Assembly (NCBI GenBank): GCA_003008705.1
Contig: PDUO01000078.1
Location: 1-64,000, forward strand
Source of the DNA: Pezicula radicicola
Lineage: Eukaryota; Ascomycota; Leotiomycetes; Helotiales; Dermateaceae
Length of the DNA stretch: 64,000 bases
Direction of reading: 5' to 3'
Shown: piece by piece, positions 1 through 11,339 of the stretch
Position numbering within the stretch: position 1 is the first letter of the stretch
How the letters are laid out: every line of letters begins with the position of its first letter
Program-made: the position numbers and the translations under genes
Notes under the pieces: model-generated
The model's database searches: none
Seen by the model: only the letters and a program-made list of their open reading frames with translations
What the model was told of the DNA's origin: nothing

Positions 1-340
1 ATTATTTATAGCTTAACTAGTTTATAGCTTAGTTACTTTTATTACTTAGATAATTATTTACTCTAAATATAATATTAATATAAACTTTATTCTCTACGTA
101 TCTTCTCTTCTTCTTATATAACACGAACCCTTATATATATAAGCCTACCTAGATTATCTAAGCTTAAGAGTAATGAATACTAAAACTATAAGAATAAGTA
201 TAAATAATTATAATATACCTCTAACTTCAAATTTTATGATTCTAAGAATAGGGTTAGAATCACTATATATAGTTTACTATTTCTTGATATTTATAGCTTC
301 TTATATAACCTCCTTCCTACTTATTTTTATAAACCAACCT
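1..340. other. AT-rich stretch, no gene seen
   Basis: Very AT-rich sequence with many TA dinucleotides and no convincing coding frame. The one longer open frame (173-403) is low-complexity and resembles nothing I know. It looks like RIP-degraded transposon sequence, judged by eye only. Confidence 0.6.
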
Positions 341-436
341 AGCCCTGAAAATAAACCAACCCAGCCCCCATGTCTTGTGACCGCCTTATTCTGCCACCAC
401 TAAAATTAAATCAACCCAGCCCTGGGTTAGTTAAGT
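341..436. repeat. Short direct repeats ending in a palindrome
   Basis: Three related units of about 20 bp share the core AACCAACCYAGCCC, near 342, 364 and 411. The last unit closes as a perfect palindrome, AACCCAGCCCTGGGTT. The array lies exactly where the reading frame of the neighbouring dioxygenase relic loses its family resemblance, so it is probably the end of an inserted or recombined element. I do not recognise the element. Confidence 0.4.
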
Positions 437-915
437 AATAAGAGATAGGACCGATGATGGCCTCTGGAGTCAGGACGTAACTAGTGTTGGCACCGAATAT
501 GACTTCCTCGGGGGTGTTGAGCGTGTATGATGCATTGGACTCATGGCTGATCGATTCCCAAGCTTCGAGCTCAGCGAGATCGCGGCGATGAAGCATTGGT
601 TCTGTAGGAAGTTAGACCGCATCTTTGGGGGAAATATTGATCGTTAATGAAATTACTCTTAGAGAGACCTCGCTTAGCACGAAGCTTATTCGCAGTGGCT
701 GCTCGTCGTTCGGATGCTCGCTGCTTCAGAGCACCAGCATCGGCTGTGTTTTCACAGTTGTCGAGAGCACGTCTATACTGTGTAGCATAGTGGTTACGCA
801 TCACGACCTCGCGCTTGGCGGCAACATGATCGTGATGCTCGCCAGGATGAGCCAACGCAGCGCCACATACTGAGGCTGTGATGAAGGCTGCCGCCAGCTT
901 GGAAAAGTACACCAT
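411..915 (-). pseudogene. Truncated extracellular intradiol ring-cleavage dioxygenase
   Basis: Reading from ATG 915 downwards, the product starts with a secretion signal (MVYFSKLAAAFITASVCGAA) followed by a His-rich segment (HPGEHHDH). It then has the charged N-terminal region typical of secreted fungal intradiol dioxygenases, ending in RAKRGL. A 55-bp intron (602-656, GTAATT...CTAACTTCCTACAG) joins this in frame to HRRDLAELEAWESISHESN and to ANTSYVLTPEAIIGP, the family's segment before the catalytic domain. Resemblance stops at IIGP, and the frame then runs into a palindromic repeat. The whole iron-binding catalytic domain (two Tyr, two His) is missing. The family assignment rests on the N-terminal pattern only. 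The family acts on catechol-type aromatics outside the cell. Confidence 0.6.
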
Positions 916-1026
916 GTTGAGAAAGACCTCGGGATATATAAGGACGACTTTGATGAAAACTATGATGATGAAGAACGATACTGAAGGATACTGAAGAGGA
1001 ATGCAATCAGATGGTTTATATATCAC

Positions 1027-1429
1027 CTTCCAAGACGAACAGCTAGAAACTCTTGCTTAGAGCTGTTTACTTCCAGTCTTACTAAATCTGTTCAATTGCA
1101 GGGTATTACGTGGACAAGTGAACGCATGGGAAGAAAGTATATCCGATGCGCCCTCCTGATTGGTCGTTATACTTGAAGGGCCACGCACCTACAGCTTGTC
1201 TGATGCTGGATTTCCTCTCCTCTTTCGTGTATGTCTTACGCAGCTCGGAAAGGGGGCAGCGTGCACGGCCCTTTTCAACGCGGAGATCCTTGGGGTAAAG
1301 GACCCACGATCTGCTGTCTACAATGTAGCCCTCTCGCGGTGTACGTAATTAGCTGGACACCAAAAACCACTACTTTTTAATTAAATGCCAATTGTACCAC
1401 AACAATAACTCTGATTACGCTGAAACAAT
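1027..1429. other. Intergenic, nothing recognised
   Basis: About 400 bp of moderate base composition upstream of the dioxygenase relic. It must hold that gene's old promoter. A short open frame at 1160-1348 shows no recognisable motif. Confidence 0.4.
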
Positions 1430-1774
1430 ATGAATCCGTCGCAAAAGCGTCCCTTAGCACCCCCGGCAGGGTCAATTGACCGAGAGATCGTAAAACACCG
1501 CCCTGGAGACAAATTTTCCACGCCACATAAGACTGCGCTGAGGGCTATTGTTTGGTGGGAAGGCCGCAAAGAGCCATTGGAACGTGAGCCTAAAAAGCGC
1601 ATCTTTAGGGCGCTCGGGATAGGCAAGACTCAAGCTTATGAGATCCTAAATGACCGCGGGGGGAGTGACAGTGAAGAAGAAGCCTCCTCTAGGCCAATAG
1701 AACTGACGTGTTATTGCAGTTACAGTCCCTTGGAGACAGCCTCCTTCCGATTCCAACCCCTCCATTTCCTCTAG
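1430..1774 (+). pseudogene. Possible helix-turn-helix N-terminus of a transposon protein
   Basis: An open frame of 114 codons. Its middle (TPHKTALRAIVWWEGRKEP, then IFRALGIGKTQAYEILN) looks like the DNA-binding helix-turn-helix found at the start of fungal Tc1/mariner-type transposases. An acidic Ser/Glu stretch follows, and then the resemblance ends. No catalytic DDE domain follows in any frame, and the hAT element begins 260 bp downstream. It is either a truncated transposase or an unrelated short protein. Confidence 0.3.
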
Positions 1775-2032
1775 TACTGGGATTACATCTTCCTGCTCCC
1801 AAGAGCGCAACCAACCCATAAAATCCCCCCCCTTAAGCTCATCCACTACAGCAACTACATTACCTATATCCAGTGCAGTGTCAGAGGGTCTCAGTTGCAG
1901 GAAAATACCATCTCCCAGCCTTGGGCGACGGTGGGACAGTATATAATTAGAAGGACAGTCTATATAATATTAATTAAACTATGGGCGAGTAAGTTAATTC
2001 TATTTATTATTATTATTATTATTATTCCTTTT
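1775..2032. other. Intergenic with ATT microsatellite
   Basis: No gene seen. A run of about eight ATT/TTA units lies near 2004-2027, just outside the target duplication of the hAT element. Confidence 0.5.
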
Positions 2033-2040
2033 AACGTCCT

Positions 2041-2205
2041 CGGTGAACCCAACAGTTTGGTGGCCAACTGAGTCAACTGAGTCAGTTGCCAGTTGAGCCA
2101 GTCTAGTTGGCATTTTTCTCAACTGGTTCACTCAACTGGTTAGGGGCCAACTAGACTGGTTATAACGTCAACTGACTCAGTTGAACTCAGTTGAACTGGG
2201 TCCTG
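2041..2205. repeat. Left subterminal repeat array of the hAT element
   Basis: The left end is packed with short variants of CAACTGACTCAGTTG, AACTGGTT and CCAGTTGAGCC in both orientations. Subterminal repeats of this kind are where hAT transposases bind. The matching array sits at the right end. Confidence 0.7.
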
Positions 2206-2348
2206 ATTAAATAATAATGAAGCTAGGAATTAAGAGATACGTGGCCTCAATAAATTTAGATCAGGACACGTTTCCTCGATTATTGGAAAACCTGTACTTA
2301 CAACTTACACTCTTTTTCATCTTAATAACATTATTTACTTTATTGATT

Positions 2349-4706
2349 ATGGCATCCCTGGCCAGCTCTGTTTTATCTTCTACGCTAGACCAAAATTAGA
2401 GTGACATTGACCCTCGCTTTCGTCCTCCACCATCGTCCTCGCCGGTGCCATCATTACAAGCTGGCGGCAATACTAGCGAAGCTACTGAAGGCAGTGATAC
2501 TCCTAAGAAGATTGCCCAGAAACGTACGTCTGAAGTGTGGGAGTACTCCTTTTACTCGCGGCATAAGGTTACCCTTGATAAGCAAGGCCGTAGTATCTGG
2601 AGGTGTAAATACTGTACCCAAGTCTACGTTAATACTGGAGGGACTGGAAACGCTCGAAGGTACCTCAAAAAGCACCATAGTCGTCAGATCCAAAGCCAAA
2701 ATAAGAAGCGAACTGACAGATATCAAGGCCATATTGATATGGCTGAATTTAGGGCTCAGTCTGCCGTGGCTAATAATAAGCGCCGTCGATATGATGGTGG
2801 CTACGTTGAGGCCGAGGAGGAAGATGATAGGAGAGGCCCAGGTTGTGAGCTTGATCCAGCTGTATTAGAACAGTTGTATATTGAGTGGATTAGTACTTGT
2901 GGAATTGCCTTTGAGATGGTAGAGAAAGACGAATTTAGAGCGTAAGTCATATTTGAGTAAAACCATACTGCTAATAACTAATAAACCGTGTCTAGTTTTA
3001 CTCGATATTTGAATAAGAACGTCGACAAGCATCTTCCTGCTAGTGCTGATACGATTCGTGGATGGACGATGCGGACGTATAAGGCCTAGAAAAAGAGAAT
3101 TCAACAAGACCTGCAAGAAGCTCTCTCAAAAATCCATATCACTGTTGATCTCTGGACGTCAGGGAACAAGAAGTCAATCCTTGGTATCACCAGACACTAT
3201 ATTGGAAGAGAAGGAAAGCTAAAACATAATGTCCTTGCTGTACGCGAGTTGCAGGGTGATCATGGCGGCGAGAACCAAGCAGGGGTGGTTGCAGATGTTC
3301 TTGTGGACTACGAGATTGAGTACAAATTGGGGTTTTTTGTAGGGGATAATACGCAGTCAAATAATGTTCTTTGCAAGGAGCTATTAAGCTGTAAGTAACT
3401 TATTATGTTTATTTTTAAATATGCTAACTTTTATTAAGGGCTAGAGTCAAATATGTCAGTTATCTGGGATCTAGTATTTCGAAGACTTCGATATAACGGA
3501 CATATTATCAACCTCTCTGCACAAAGCTTCCTATTTCCAAATCTCCCTAACAAGGACAATATTATTATCCTTAATGCCCAGATCAATAGCCAGCTCCCGA
3601 AAGAATTCAACAATGCGCAGATAAAAATATAGAGAAAGAAAGGGCCTCTTAGTAAGCTGTATAATGTCTCGGTTTATATTACAATAAGTACACAACGTAT
3701 AGATGCATTCAAGTTGATCTCCGGCAACTATCGCCTTCTACGAGACAATTCTACTCATTGGAATTCATGGTATCGAATGCTTGTTCGAGCGCTTATGCTT
3801 AGAAAAGCTATTAATGCTTACACTATAATAAATAGAGACGATTTACAAGACGATATACTTAGTGATAATGATTAGGCACAGCTTGAATCTCTTATTAAGT
3901 ATTTAGAAGCTTACGAGCATGGAAAACTTGCCTGTAAAGGACAATACTCAACAGCTGAGACAATCCTTCCAATTATGGAATTTCTGCTTGAGATCTTTGA
4001 AGATGGCAGACATAAGCATGAGGAAAATGGATTTCTTAGCCCTTGCCAGTCTAGATGGGATAAGTTGGAAAAGTACTACAACAAAACTAGAGAGTCATGT
4101 GCTTATGTTGCAGCTGTTATACTTTGTCCTATAAAGAAATGGGAGTTCTTTGAGAAAGGACTTGATTGGAGAGTAAGCTGGCTAAGAGATGCTCGACGAG
4201 CAGTGAGAAAGATGTGGGAAGATGAGTACAAACAAGTAGAGAATGATCTTCCATCTATGAGATTACAAGGCCAGCCAGAAGGTAAGAAAGAGAATCGATT
4301 CAAGATATGGGCAAGGCAGCATGTCAAGGTTCCAGAGGTTATTGATGAGTACGAACGGTACTGTAGAGAACCTGTGATGGAAATGGATCTAGATGAAATA
4401 TTTGATCTACGTGAATGGTGGCAGGAAACAACACAAAGAAAGGTCTACCCAAACCTCTCGAAAATGGCCGTAGATCTTCTCTCGATCCTAGCTATGTCAG
4501 CAGAAGTTGAACGCTTGTTCTCTAGCTGTAAAATTACTATCATAGACAGGCGCAATTGTATTGGGATTGATGCTGTTGAGGCTATTGAGTGCTTGAAATC
4601 ATGGCTTCGAACAAACAACGTTACATAGGTAGATGAGGAGTGGATAGACCGCTGGGTAGCAGAGGTAGAAGCAGAGACACAGAAAGGAAAGGGCAAAGCA
4701 GTGTAA
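2349..4706 (+). pseudogene. hAT transposase (BED finger + hAT dimerisation domain), five TAG stops
   Basis: The reading frame starts at ATG 2349 and is spliced at 2942-2995 (CTAATAACTAATAAACC branch region, TCTAG acceptor) and 3391-3438. It ends at TAA 4704. Near the N-terminus is a BED-type zinc finger (WRCKYCTQVY ... RRYLKKHHS). The middle holds the hAT core (ITVDLWTSGNKKSILGITRH, FVGDNTQSNN). The C-terminus has the dimerisation block LLSILAMSAEVERLFSSCK. Interrupting stops are TAG at 2397, 3087, 3630, 3873 and 4626, all in the same spliced frame. Each is one C-to-T change away from CAG (Gln), the signature of RIP. Nothing else is broken: no frameshift is needed. Confidence 0.88.
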
Positions 4707-4794
4707 ATAGCTTTAATTTAGTATCTATCTACCTAGATGTATTATATAGGCCACGCAGGAACTAACTATAAATAGCTAGCGTATCTTTACCCTG

Positions 4795-4942
4795 TTGAAC
4801 TAGCAGTTCACTTAGTTGGGTTCGTCAACTGGACTGGTTAACTAGTTAACTCAACTGGGTGGGGGCCAACTGGACTGATTACGTAACCAGTTGAGCCAGT
4901 TGAGGGGTCCAAACTGACTCAGTTCAACTGTTGGCTTCACTG
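4795..4942. repeat. Right subterminal repeat array of the hAT element
   Basis: This is the mirror of the left array: GTTGAACT, TTAACTCAACTGG, AACCAGTTGAGCCAGTTGAGG and AACTGACTCAGTTCAACTG variants are packed ahead of the right inverted repeat. Confidence 0.7.
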
Positions 4943-5126
4943 AACGTCCTATATAAGTCGATAACTATAGTAGGATAGTTAGGGTGTTACCCTAATATTA
5001 CTATAACGTAAGTGTATAGCGAACCGGCCACTTTTTTCTTGGCACACTCCCTTCCTTCTTTAAAAATCATTTTTAAATCAACTACAACATATATCAAAAA
5101 AATAACGAATTACAAATAAATCTTGC

Positions 5127-6705
5127 TCTTCAAACTATCCAACAAAACCCAAAACTCTCCATTCGACGCGCAGCTAAAGTCTACTAGGTAGATCATCGGA
5201 GACTAGGCGAGAGACTACGTGGTATTCCTTCTCGACGCGACATTCAAGCCAATTCTCGGAAATTAACAGATCTAGAGGAGGTAGTGCTTTCTAACTATAT
5301 TATCGACCTACAGTCCAGAGGACATCCTCCTAGGCTTTGTGTTGTAGAAGAAATAGCAAATCGAATCACTACGGCGCGTTAAGGCAAACGCGTCGGACCA
5401 CGATGGGCTGGGAATTTTGTACACCGACGACCAGAACTCCGGACGCGTTTTCAAAGGAGATATGATTACCAGAAGGCTAAATGCAAAGATCCAGAGGTGA
5501 TTCGGGGTTGGTTTGAGCTTGTAAAGAACACTATCGCGAAATTTGGGATCTGCGAGGAGGATATCTATAACTTTAACGAGACTGGCTTTATGATAGGTGT
5601 TATTTCCACGGGATATGTCGTAACAAGCTCTAATAGCCGGGGATAAGCAAAGAAGACCTAGCCTAGCAATAGGGAATGGGTTATAGTTGTCTAGGCTGTG
5701 AGTGCTACGGGTTACGCGGTCCCTCCATACATTATTGTTGCGGGGAAAAATCACCTTTCCTCCTAGTACAACGAAGCTGACTTCCCACCCCAATAGCGGA
5801 CTGCTGTCTCTCCAAACGGCTGGATAACGAATAAGCTAGGCCTAGATTGGATTAAACACTTCGACGTATGTACTGTCACCCGGAAATCAGGTAGTTACCG
5901 GCTCTTAATCCTTGATAGGCATGAAAGCCACCACTCCCTTAAGTTCGAGGAATATTGCAAGGAACACAACATTGTAAGTCTTTGCATGCCTCCTCATTCA
6001 TCCCACTTGCTCCAGCCTCTTGATGTCGGTTGTTTTAGTCCCTTAAAGAAAGTGTATAGTCGGAAAATCGAGGACTTAATGCGGTAGTAAATTACCTACA
6101 TAACAAAGGAGGACTTCCTTCCTGCGTTCTAGGCCGTATTTAAGGACTCTATTACTAAAAGCAATATCTAGGGAGGCTTCAGAGGTACTGGGCTTGTTCC
6201 TTTTAACCTAGACAGAGTGATATTAGCCTTAGATCTTAAGTTACAGATACTAACACCCTAGAACTCGCGCCTAAGTACTACCTAACCTTAGACTTCCTAG
6301 ACCCTAAGCACTACTATCTAAGCGGCTTCTTAGAGTTCTTTTATTAAGGACCGAGTGACAAGACATTAGGGAAGCTCTCTAACGGTAACCTTAGGTACTA
6401 TTAATTAATTTACAAAGGGTATATCTATAGTTATATTAAAGTTAGCTTTATTAGAGGCAGAGGTTTAGGAGCTTTACAAGGCTAATAAGACCCTAAGTAA
6501 GCGTCGTAACCGTAAAAAGGTATACTTATAGGAAGGAGGATCACTTAGTCTCTAAGAGGCCTAGGCTATTATAGACGACAAGGCCGTTGCGGAGTAGGTA
6601 AGGTAGGAAATATATACTAGGGGGGGTCGGAAGGCGAGGGAGGAAACGTATACGTACTACTATAGTAACTATAACAGGGTTAGCTATAATACGCGTATGT
6701 ATTAA
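5127..6705 (+). pseudogene. Fot1/pogo-type (Tc1/mariner superfamily) transposase, RIP-degraded
   Basis: Read in one frame with stops ignored, this encodes a CENP-B-like DNA-binding N-terminus (LSIRRAAKVY*VDHRRLGERL) and a second HTH part (SNYIIDLQSRGHPPRLCVV). A DDE domain follows, with IYNFNETGFMIG, then RLLILDRHESHHSLKFEEYC and CMPPHSSHLLQPLDVGCF, which is typical of Fot1/pogo. Most interruptions are TAG where Gln or Trp is expected, for example at 5185. The first catalytic Asp of the DETGF motif reads Asn, again a RIP-type transition. The C-terminal third dissolves into stop codons. I could not define terminal inverted repeats. The element is dead. Confidence 0.75.
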
Positions 6706-6739
6706 ATTGTAATAGAGACCTCTAAGGAAGAAGATTCTA

Positions 6740-8045
6740 AATAAGTTTAATTATTTTAATAAATTTTTATAGAGTTATTATAATTCTTATAATATACTAA
6801 GAAAAAAGTAACTAGTTTACTATATTAGCTAGTTCACTATATACTTATATTATCCCTAGTTATATATTTTAATAATAACTAATTTAAAACTTAGCTTTAT
6901 TAAAATTAATATAAAAAAATCCTTTTAATACTTAGTTTTTTATATATAAAATAATATCTATAAAACTAGATTTTAATTATAATAATCTATACTTAGGCTA
7001 TAGTTATATAAGTTATAAAAGTAGAAAATATATAGAATTCTAGACTAAGGAAGAAAGAGAGCTTAAGAGAAGCTTAGTTATATATAAGAAGTAATATTAT
7101 ATAATAGTTCTTAGTAGTTTCTAGCTTAGGATAACTATCTTCTATTTAACTAGACCGCCCTAAGAAATAAGTATATTATTAGAACTATTATAGGTAGTAT
7201 AAAGAGTACTTCTTACCCTAGCTATACTCTTTAACCTAGTAATATATAAGGTACTACTAGTATATATATAGTAGTAACTATAGTAGCTTTAAGTTATAAG
7301 CTAGAAGTAATTATAAATAGTACTATAATAAGAACCTAAGAGGGTATTCTACTAAGGCCTCTTATTAACGTTATTAATAGATATCTATATACTCTATAAG
7401 GTCTATAGAAGTAGTAACCCTATTATTATTCTAAGCTATATAGATTTATTTTCAAGGATATAAGTTTAGGGCTAGGGCTTTAAAGACTATAACTATATAT
7501 ATATAAGTATTCTAGGTCTATTAAGTTACTTATTAAGTTAATTATAGGCTATTTATATTAATCTTACCTAAGGGAGTATAGTAGACTTACTTCTAGAGAG
7601 GCTATAGTTAATTTAAGGGATAGCTAAAGAGGGGAGAATACTATTATATAGTTATTATATATCTTATAAGCTATACTAAGATAGTTTTAATTAAAGACGA
7701 CCGTAGGGTAGTAATAAGTACAGGCTGTATAGTAGTTTTTAGGCGATAGGGAAGGGTTACAAGCTATATAGTTGGTATAGATATAGCTATAGAAGTAGTT
7801 AATAGGTAACGTAGGTACGAAAGCTTAAAGTAAGGTTAGAACATAGACTATAGGTATATATAAGACTCGGCAAGGGGCGAATCAGGGTATAGATTTCGTC
7901 GGGACCACTTCGGGAGAGATAACTTAATATAATATAGAAGATCACCTAATATTAAGAATAGTAATTAGAAAATAATTTACTAGCAGAAGTTAAGTACTAC
8001 TGCCCTTAGAACCCTATCTAAATTATCTCAATATCCAAATAAATC
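6740..8045. other. AT-rich, TA-rich tract without a readable gene
   Basis: About 1.3 kb dominated by TA dinucleotides with stops in every frame on both strands. It is probably heavily RIP-mutated transposon sequence continuing from the element before it. Confidence 0.6.
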
Positions 8046-8051
8046 TAGATG

Positions 8052-8720
8052 TTATAATTTGATTTGATTTAGATAGATATACCCTCTATTTAATTTGCGA
8101 AGATTTAGATTGATTTGGATTTGATTTATTTGTTGACAAGCCTGCCCGTACCTGATCTTCATCTCCTGCAACTGCCTAGAAAATTTTTCTTCGCCATCTA
8201 GGCAGCCTCTCGCAGCTATATCATGAATCTTTTTACTCCCAGTTGTAGTCATCAACAGCTGTATAAACGAGTTATCCGCTGCGCTGACGCCATTCTGGTG
8301 CATTGCCCACCAGTCTAGAACCAGTAAGATGACGGAGACAAAGAGGACCGAGAAGTATGAGACGATTAAGTTGATTGGAGCTGAAAATGAGTAGAAGTTT
8401 ACAAAAGTAATGGCCTGGATGGTGGTGTTCTCTGTCCATCTTTGGAAGTTGAAGCCGGCGGAAAGAGTTATGTTTTGCAATGCAGAGTTGAGTAGGTCAG
8501 GAAACTGTTCGATAGATTTGAGCGTATCGTTTGAACCCCGCAAGTTGGGGCTGATCTCTGACAAAACGATGTCCATGATAATTGTGCTGTTGGCATTTTC
8601 AAGTCTACAATGATTTCTGTGGCGTACTGGAGAGAGTCACGTTTGTCTGATTCGTTGGTTGATCTCCATAAATTCTTAGGGTATTTCCGTTGACTGAGCC
8701 ACTCAGGGTAGTGACTGTAG
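8052..8720 (-). pseudogene. C-terminal relic of a fungal membrane protein
   Basis: The main frame (174 codons, 8576 to 8052) carries one strong membrane segment (LIVSYFSVLFVSVILLVLDWW), followed by NGVSAADNSFIQLLMTTTGS and ARGCLDGEE. This tail resembles one common in large uncharacterised multi-span fungal plasma-membrane proteins. Upstream, near 8600-8720, another frame reads YATEIIVDLKMPT and SGSVNGNTLRIYGDQPTNQT. A frameshift therefore separates it from its own N-terminal part, and the rest of the gene is absent. Function unknown. Confidence 0.45.
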
Positions 8721-9008
8721 TATCGATGTAGCTTTCTTCTTTATTTTTATACTTAATACAACTACACTATATTGCATAGTTTCCACTCTGTACACGTAAT
8801 ACGAAACTAGTATTGCATTCCATCTTGTGTTCCTTGCAAGTGATAGGACTATGTATTAGATGGCTGTCATAGTGCATGGTTCATATCTAAACCTTGATCT
8901 GAAGTTGAGTAGAGAAGTTTCTAAAGACGAGTGAGGCACCTGGATATACCAACTACACTGCATCACCAACCATACTGTTGAAGTAGTGGAGCTCTCGTTA
9001 AACGGTCT

Positions 9009-10374
9009 CTACGTCTTCTTCTTCGTAGCTTCAAGAAGTCTCCTACCCTCACCCTCCGAAGCATCATCAGGCGCCCAAGCCTTCACCAACACAAAGCCGG
9101 CTGCTTCCAACAGGGTTTCAAACTGGGCCACAGTTCGCTCCAGCCCTGAGCAGACGGCCATCATAATGAGATCTGTCGATACAGAAATCAATGGCACGTT
9201 CTCTTCTGGCAGGCAATCCTCATGTATGAGCAGCAGTGAGTCTTCAGCCATAGCCTCTCTAATATGAGTGAGAATTTGGAGCACTTGCTTGTCCGGCCAG
9301 TCGTGTAGGACGTTAGCGAGATAGTAAGCTTTTGCACATTTTACTGGCTGTGCGGCGAAGAAGTCGTGTTTCATCGCTTCAATTCCTGTTGGAAGGTCGG
9401 TGATACTGTCGACGACATCAGGCCGATCCTGCACTACGAATGTGCCACGGAGAGTTGGGCAGTGCACCTTGAGAGCGATGAGATCATGTCCTAATCCACC
9501 GCCCATGTCTACTAGGACGACGTCTGAGGGTGACTTGACGATCAATTTGGATGAAGCTGGAAAGTAGTTGAACCAGCGCTGACCATGATGTGAAAGGTTT
9601 ATACCCATCACGACATTGAATGCGTGATGTAGTTTTGGTTGTGTGGCCAGCCAGTCAAAGGCGTGGAGTTTGGTGTTGCGAGCGTATTGGAATGGGCCGT
9701 TATAGGCATCTTCAGGGCTCTTGTAGCTATTCTGTTCAAAGTAGGAGGGAAGAGCTACAATGACAGCGTCTTGAGACGTCCTGAATTGCAAATATTAGTT
9801 AACTATCAAGCTTGCAATCGAGGTCTAAGATTGTAACTTACATGTGGATCACAGCTTGTTCGAGTGGAGAGCCTGTACCGTAAGAATTTGCGATTGCTGA
9901 TGACTTATAAGTTCCCCGTGCAACTTCCTCGAAGATACCCATCGCTACTAGGAATCGCATGATGCGAGCTAGAATGTCAAAACAAGACTTCTCTGAGCTT
10001 ATCCTCGGACATCGACTTACCAACGAATAATGGATCACCGTCCACCTTAGAGACAAGGTCTTCGATTGTGAATTCACTTCCTCGCGCAGATAGCGAGGCA
10101 GCAGCATCAAAGAGTTTTATGTCTGTAGCCAATCTGAGGGCAATGGACTGAAGAGGCTAGGCGACCGTTATGGTCAGCACATGAGAAGCATGACACGGCA
10201 TCTACAAGGATAGCTCACAGAAAAGAGAACTCTAAACGTTGCTTCAAGTTCATTCTCAATCTTCCTCCGCAGCCTTTCTGTGGTAGCAAGGAGAGTTAGG
10301 CGGTCCTCCTCCACCACCAACTCTGGCGAGTCGCCAATGGCATTCATGGATTTGACGACGTCAGTGACGTTCAT
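9009..10374 (-). CDS. Class I-like plant/fungal type O-methyltransferase
   Basis: Spliced from 10219-10374, 10021-10147, 9842-9968 and 9009-9780, with introns of 71, 52 and 61 bp (GTGAGC, GTAAGT and GTAAGT donors). It gives a 393-residue protein, normal for the SAM-dependent aromatic O-methyltransferase family (Methyltransf_2). The N-terminal winged-helix dimerisation part includes LATDIKLFDAAASLSARGSE. The SAM site is VVLVDMGGGLGHDLIALK. The catalytic-base region is YYLANVLHDWPDKQVLQILT, with the His before DWP as expected. It would transfer methyl groups to phenolic hydroxyls, probably of the polyketide made by the PKS 12 kb away. It is transcribed divergently from the multicopper oxidase across 1.8 kb. 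It ends in TAG. No damage seen. Confidence 0.85.
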
Positions 10375-11237
10375 GATGGGCTGTTGCTCCAGTTACTGTA
10401 CTGCTGATGTTCTTTTTACGAGAGAAATTCATCGGCAAAGGGAGTGTACAGAATATAAGGTGCGAAGGAAAAAGTTGCGAATATATATATCCCATCGACC
10501 GTCTATTCGCCACAGCTGGGCCACTGGGACGTGCACAACTTTTACTTTAGTATAGGCTGCGTCCTCTCTCTCTTTCTCGATGCGCCAGAATGGATTACGT
10601 GGGATACGCTTTTTGGGCCTAGTACACAGGCAGTACTGTCTTTAGGCAGGAGGTATCATTGGCCTGCTACCACGCAAGAGTTGGTTCCCCTTTGTTAAGA
10701 CTGAGCAAGCTCATCTGCTTGTTGGGCCCAGGTAGAATCATCTTTGGGCAGGAGCGTTCCATGAAGCTTTGTTAGATAGCTATTTCTAAGGGGGAATAGC
10801 TGGAAAGTTCTACTTCGTAGTTCTCAGTATATCTTTAGTGCTTCTAGGATTAGGGTTATAAGACGTCTTCAAAATAAGTTGCTCATCATATTATCCGACT
10901 CGGCCCTGCAAATTACACACAGCTGCTCCTAACCAAGAGCTTTAATCATCTTCGCGGGGAAGCCTTGGAGGGAGTGGTCAATGCCCACTGTGGATGGCGA
11001 CGCCTTTGGCGAGTTAGCGATAACACGCGTCAACCCGCGTCAACCCTAGACCCTCTTCCTCTCCGAACTGCCGGCACACAAGTTGCACAGTAATGGGGGT
11101 TAACACCTCTGGAGAGTCTAGGAGTAATGTTAAGCCCGAGCCAAAAGCGTTACCGGTATCCCTCAACGTCGTTTGCCGGCTTGGATCTTCTGCAGTCGCT
11201 ATCATTAGATGCCAGGGCTCGCTAGTGTCGCGCACGT
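10375..11237. other. Upstream region of the O-methyltransferase, no gene seen
   Basis: This contains the O-methyltransferase promoter side (a TATATATAT run near 10479-10489) and several short unrelated frames. A 73-codon frame on the minus strand at 11014-11235 has ordinary codons but no recognisable motif. Confidence 0.4.
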
Positions 11238-11295
11238 ACTCGTACTGGGGATGAATAAACGTTAAATTTAACGTTTATTCATCCTTAGTACGAGT
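11238..11295. repeat. 58-bp near-perfect palindrome
   Basis: The arms ACTCGTACT...GATGAATAAACGTTAAA and their complement meet at 11266/11267 with almost no spacer. The only disturbance is in the few bases between GATGAATAAACG and the outer ACTCGTAC. Such an arm-to-arm structure can form a cruciform. It may mark head-to-head ends of two copies of one element. A shorter inverted copy of the outer arm (AATACTCGTAC) recurs near 11981. Confidence 0.65.
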
Positions 11296-11339
11296 ATTGC
11301 GTAACACGTAGGCCCGGCAACGAAAGTACTTGGATGTAT

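Larger units (their letters stand above)
2041..4942 (+). mobile_element. hAT-family DNA transposon, complete ends, inactivated
   Basis: The element is bounded by a perfect 8-bp target site duplication AACGTCCT (2033-2040 and 4943-4950), the size made by hAT transposases. Imperfect terminal inverted repeats sit just inside: CGGTGAACCCAACAGTT on the left and, reverse-complemented, CAGTGAAGCCAACAGTT on the right (15 of 17 match). The right end keeps the CAG start common in hAT elements. The 2902-bp interior encodes one spliced transposase with a BED zinc finger and the hAT C-terminal dimerisation domain. Five in-frame TAG codons make it non-autonomous today. The perfect duplication suggests a fairly recent insertion compared with its surroundings. 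Confidence 0.9.

Noticed and set aside
2349..4706. TAG read as Gln (alternative genetic code) in the hAT transposase
   Set aside because: Intact genes in the same window, such as the O-methyltransferase and the EthD gene, end at TAG. RIP explains the stops better.
10280..10555. Plus-strand 91-codon frame opposite the O-methyltransferase start
   Set aside because: It overlaps the methyltransferase first exon antisense and has no recognisable motif.
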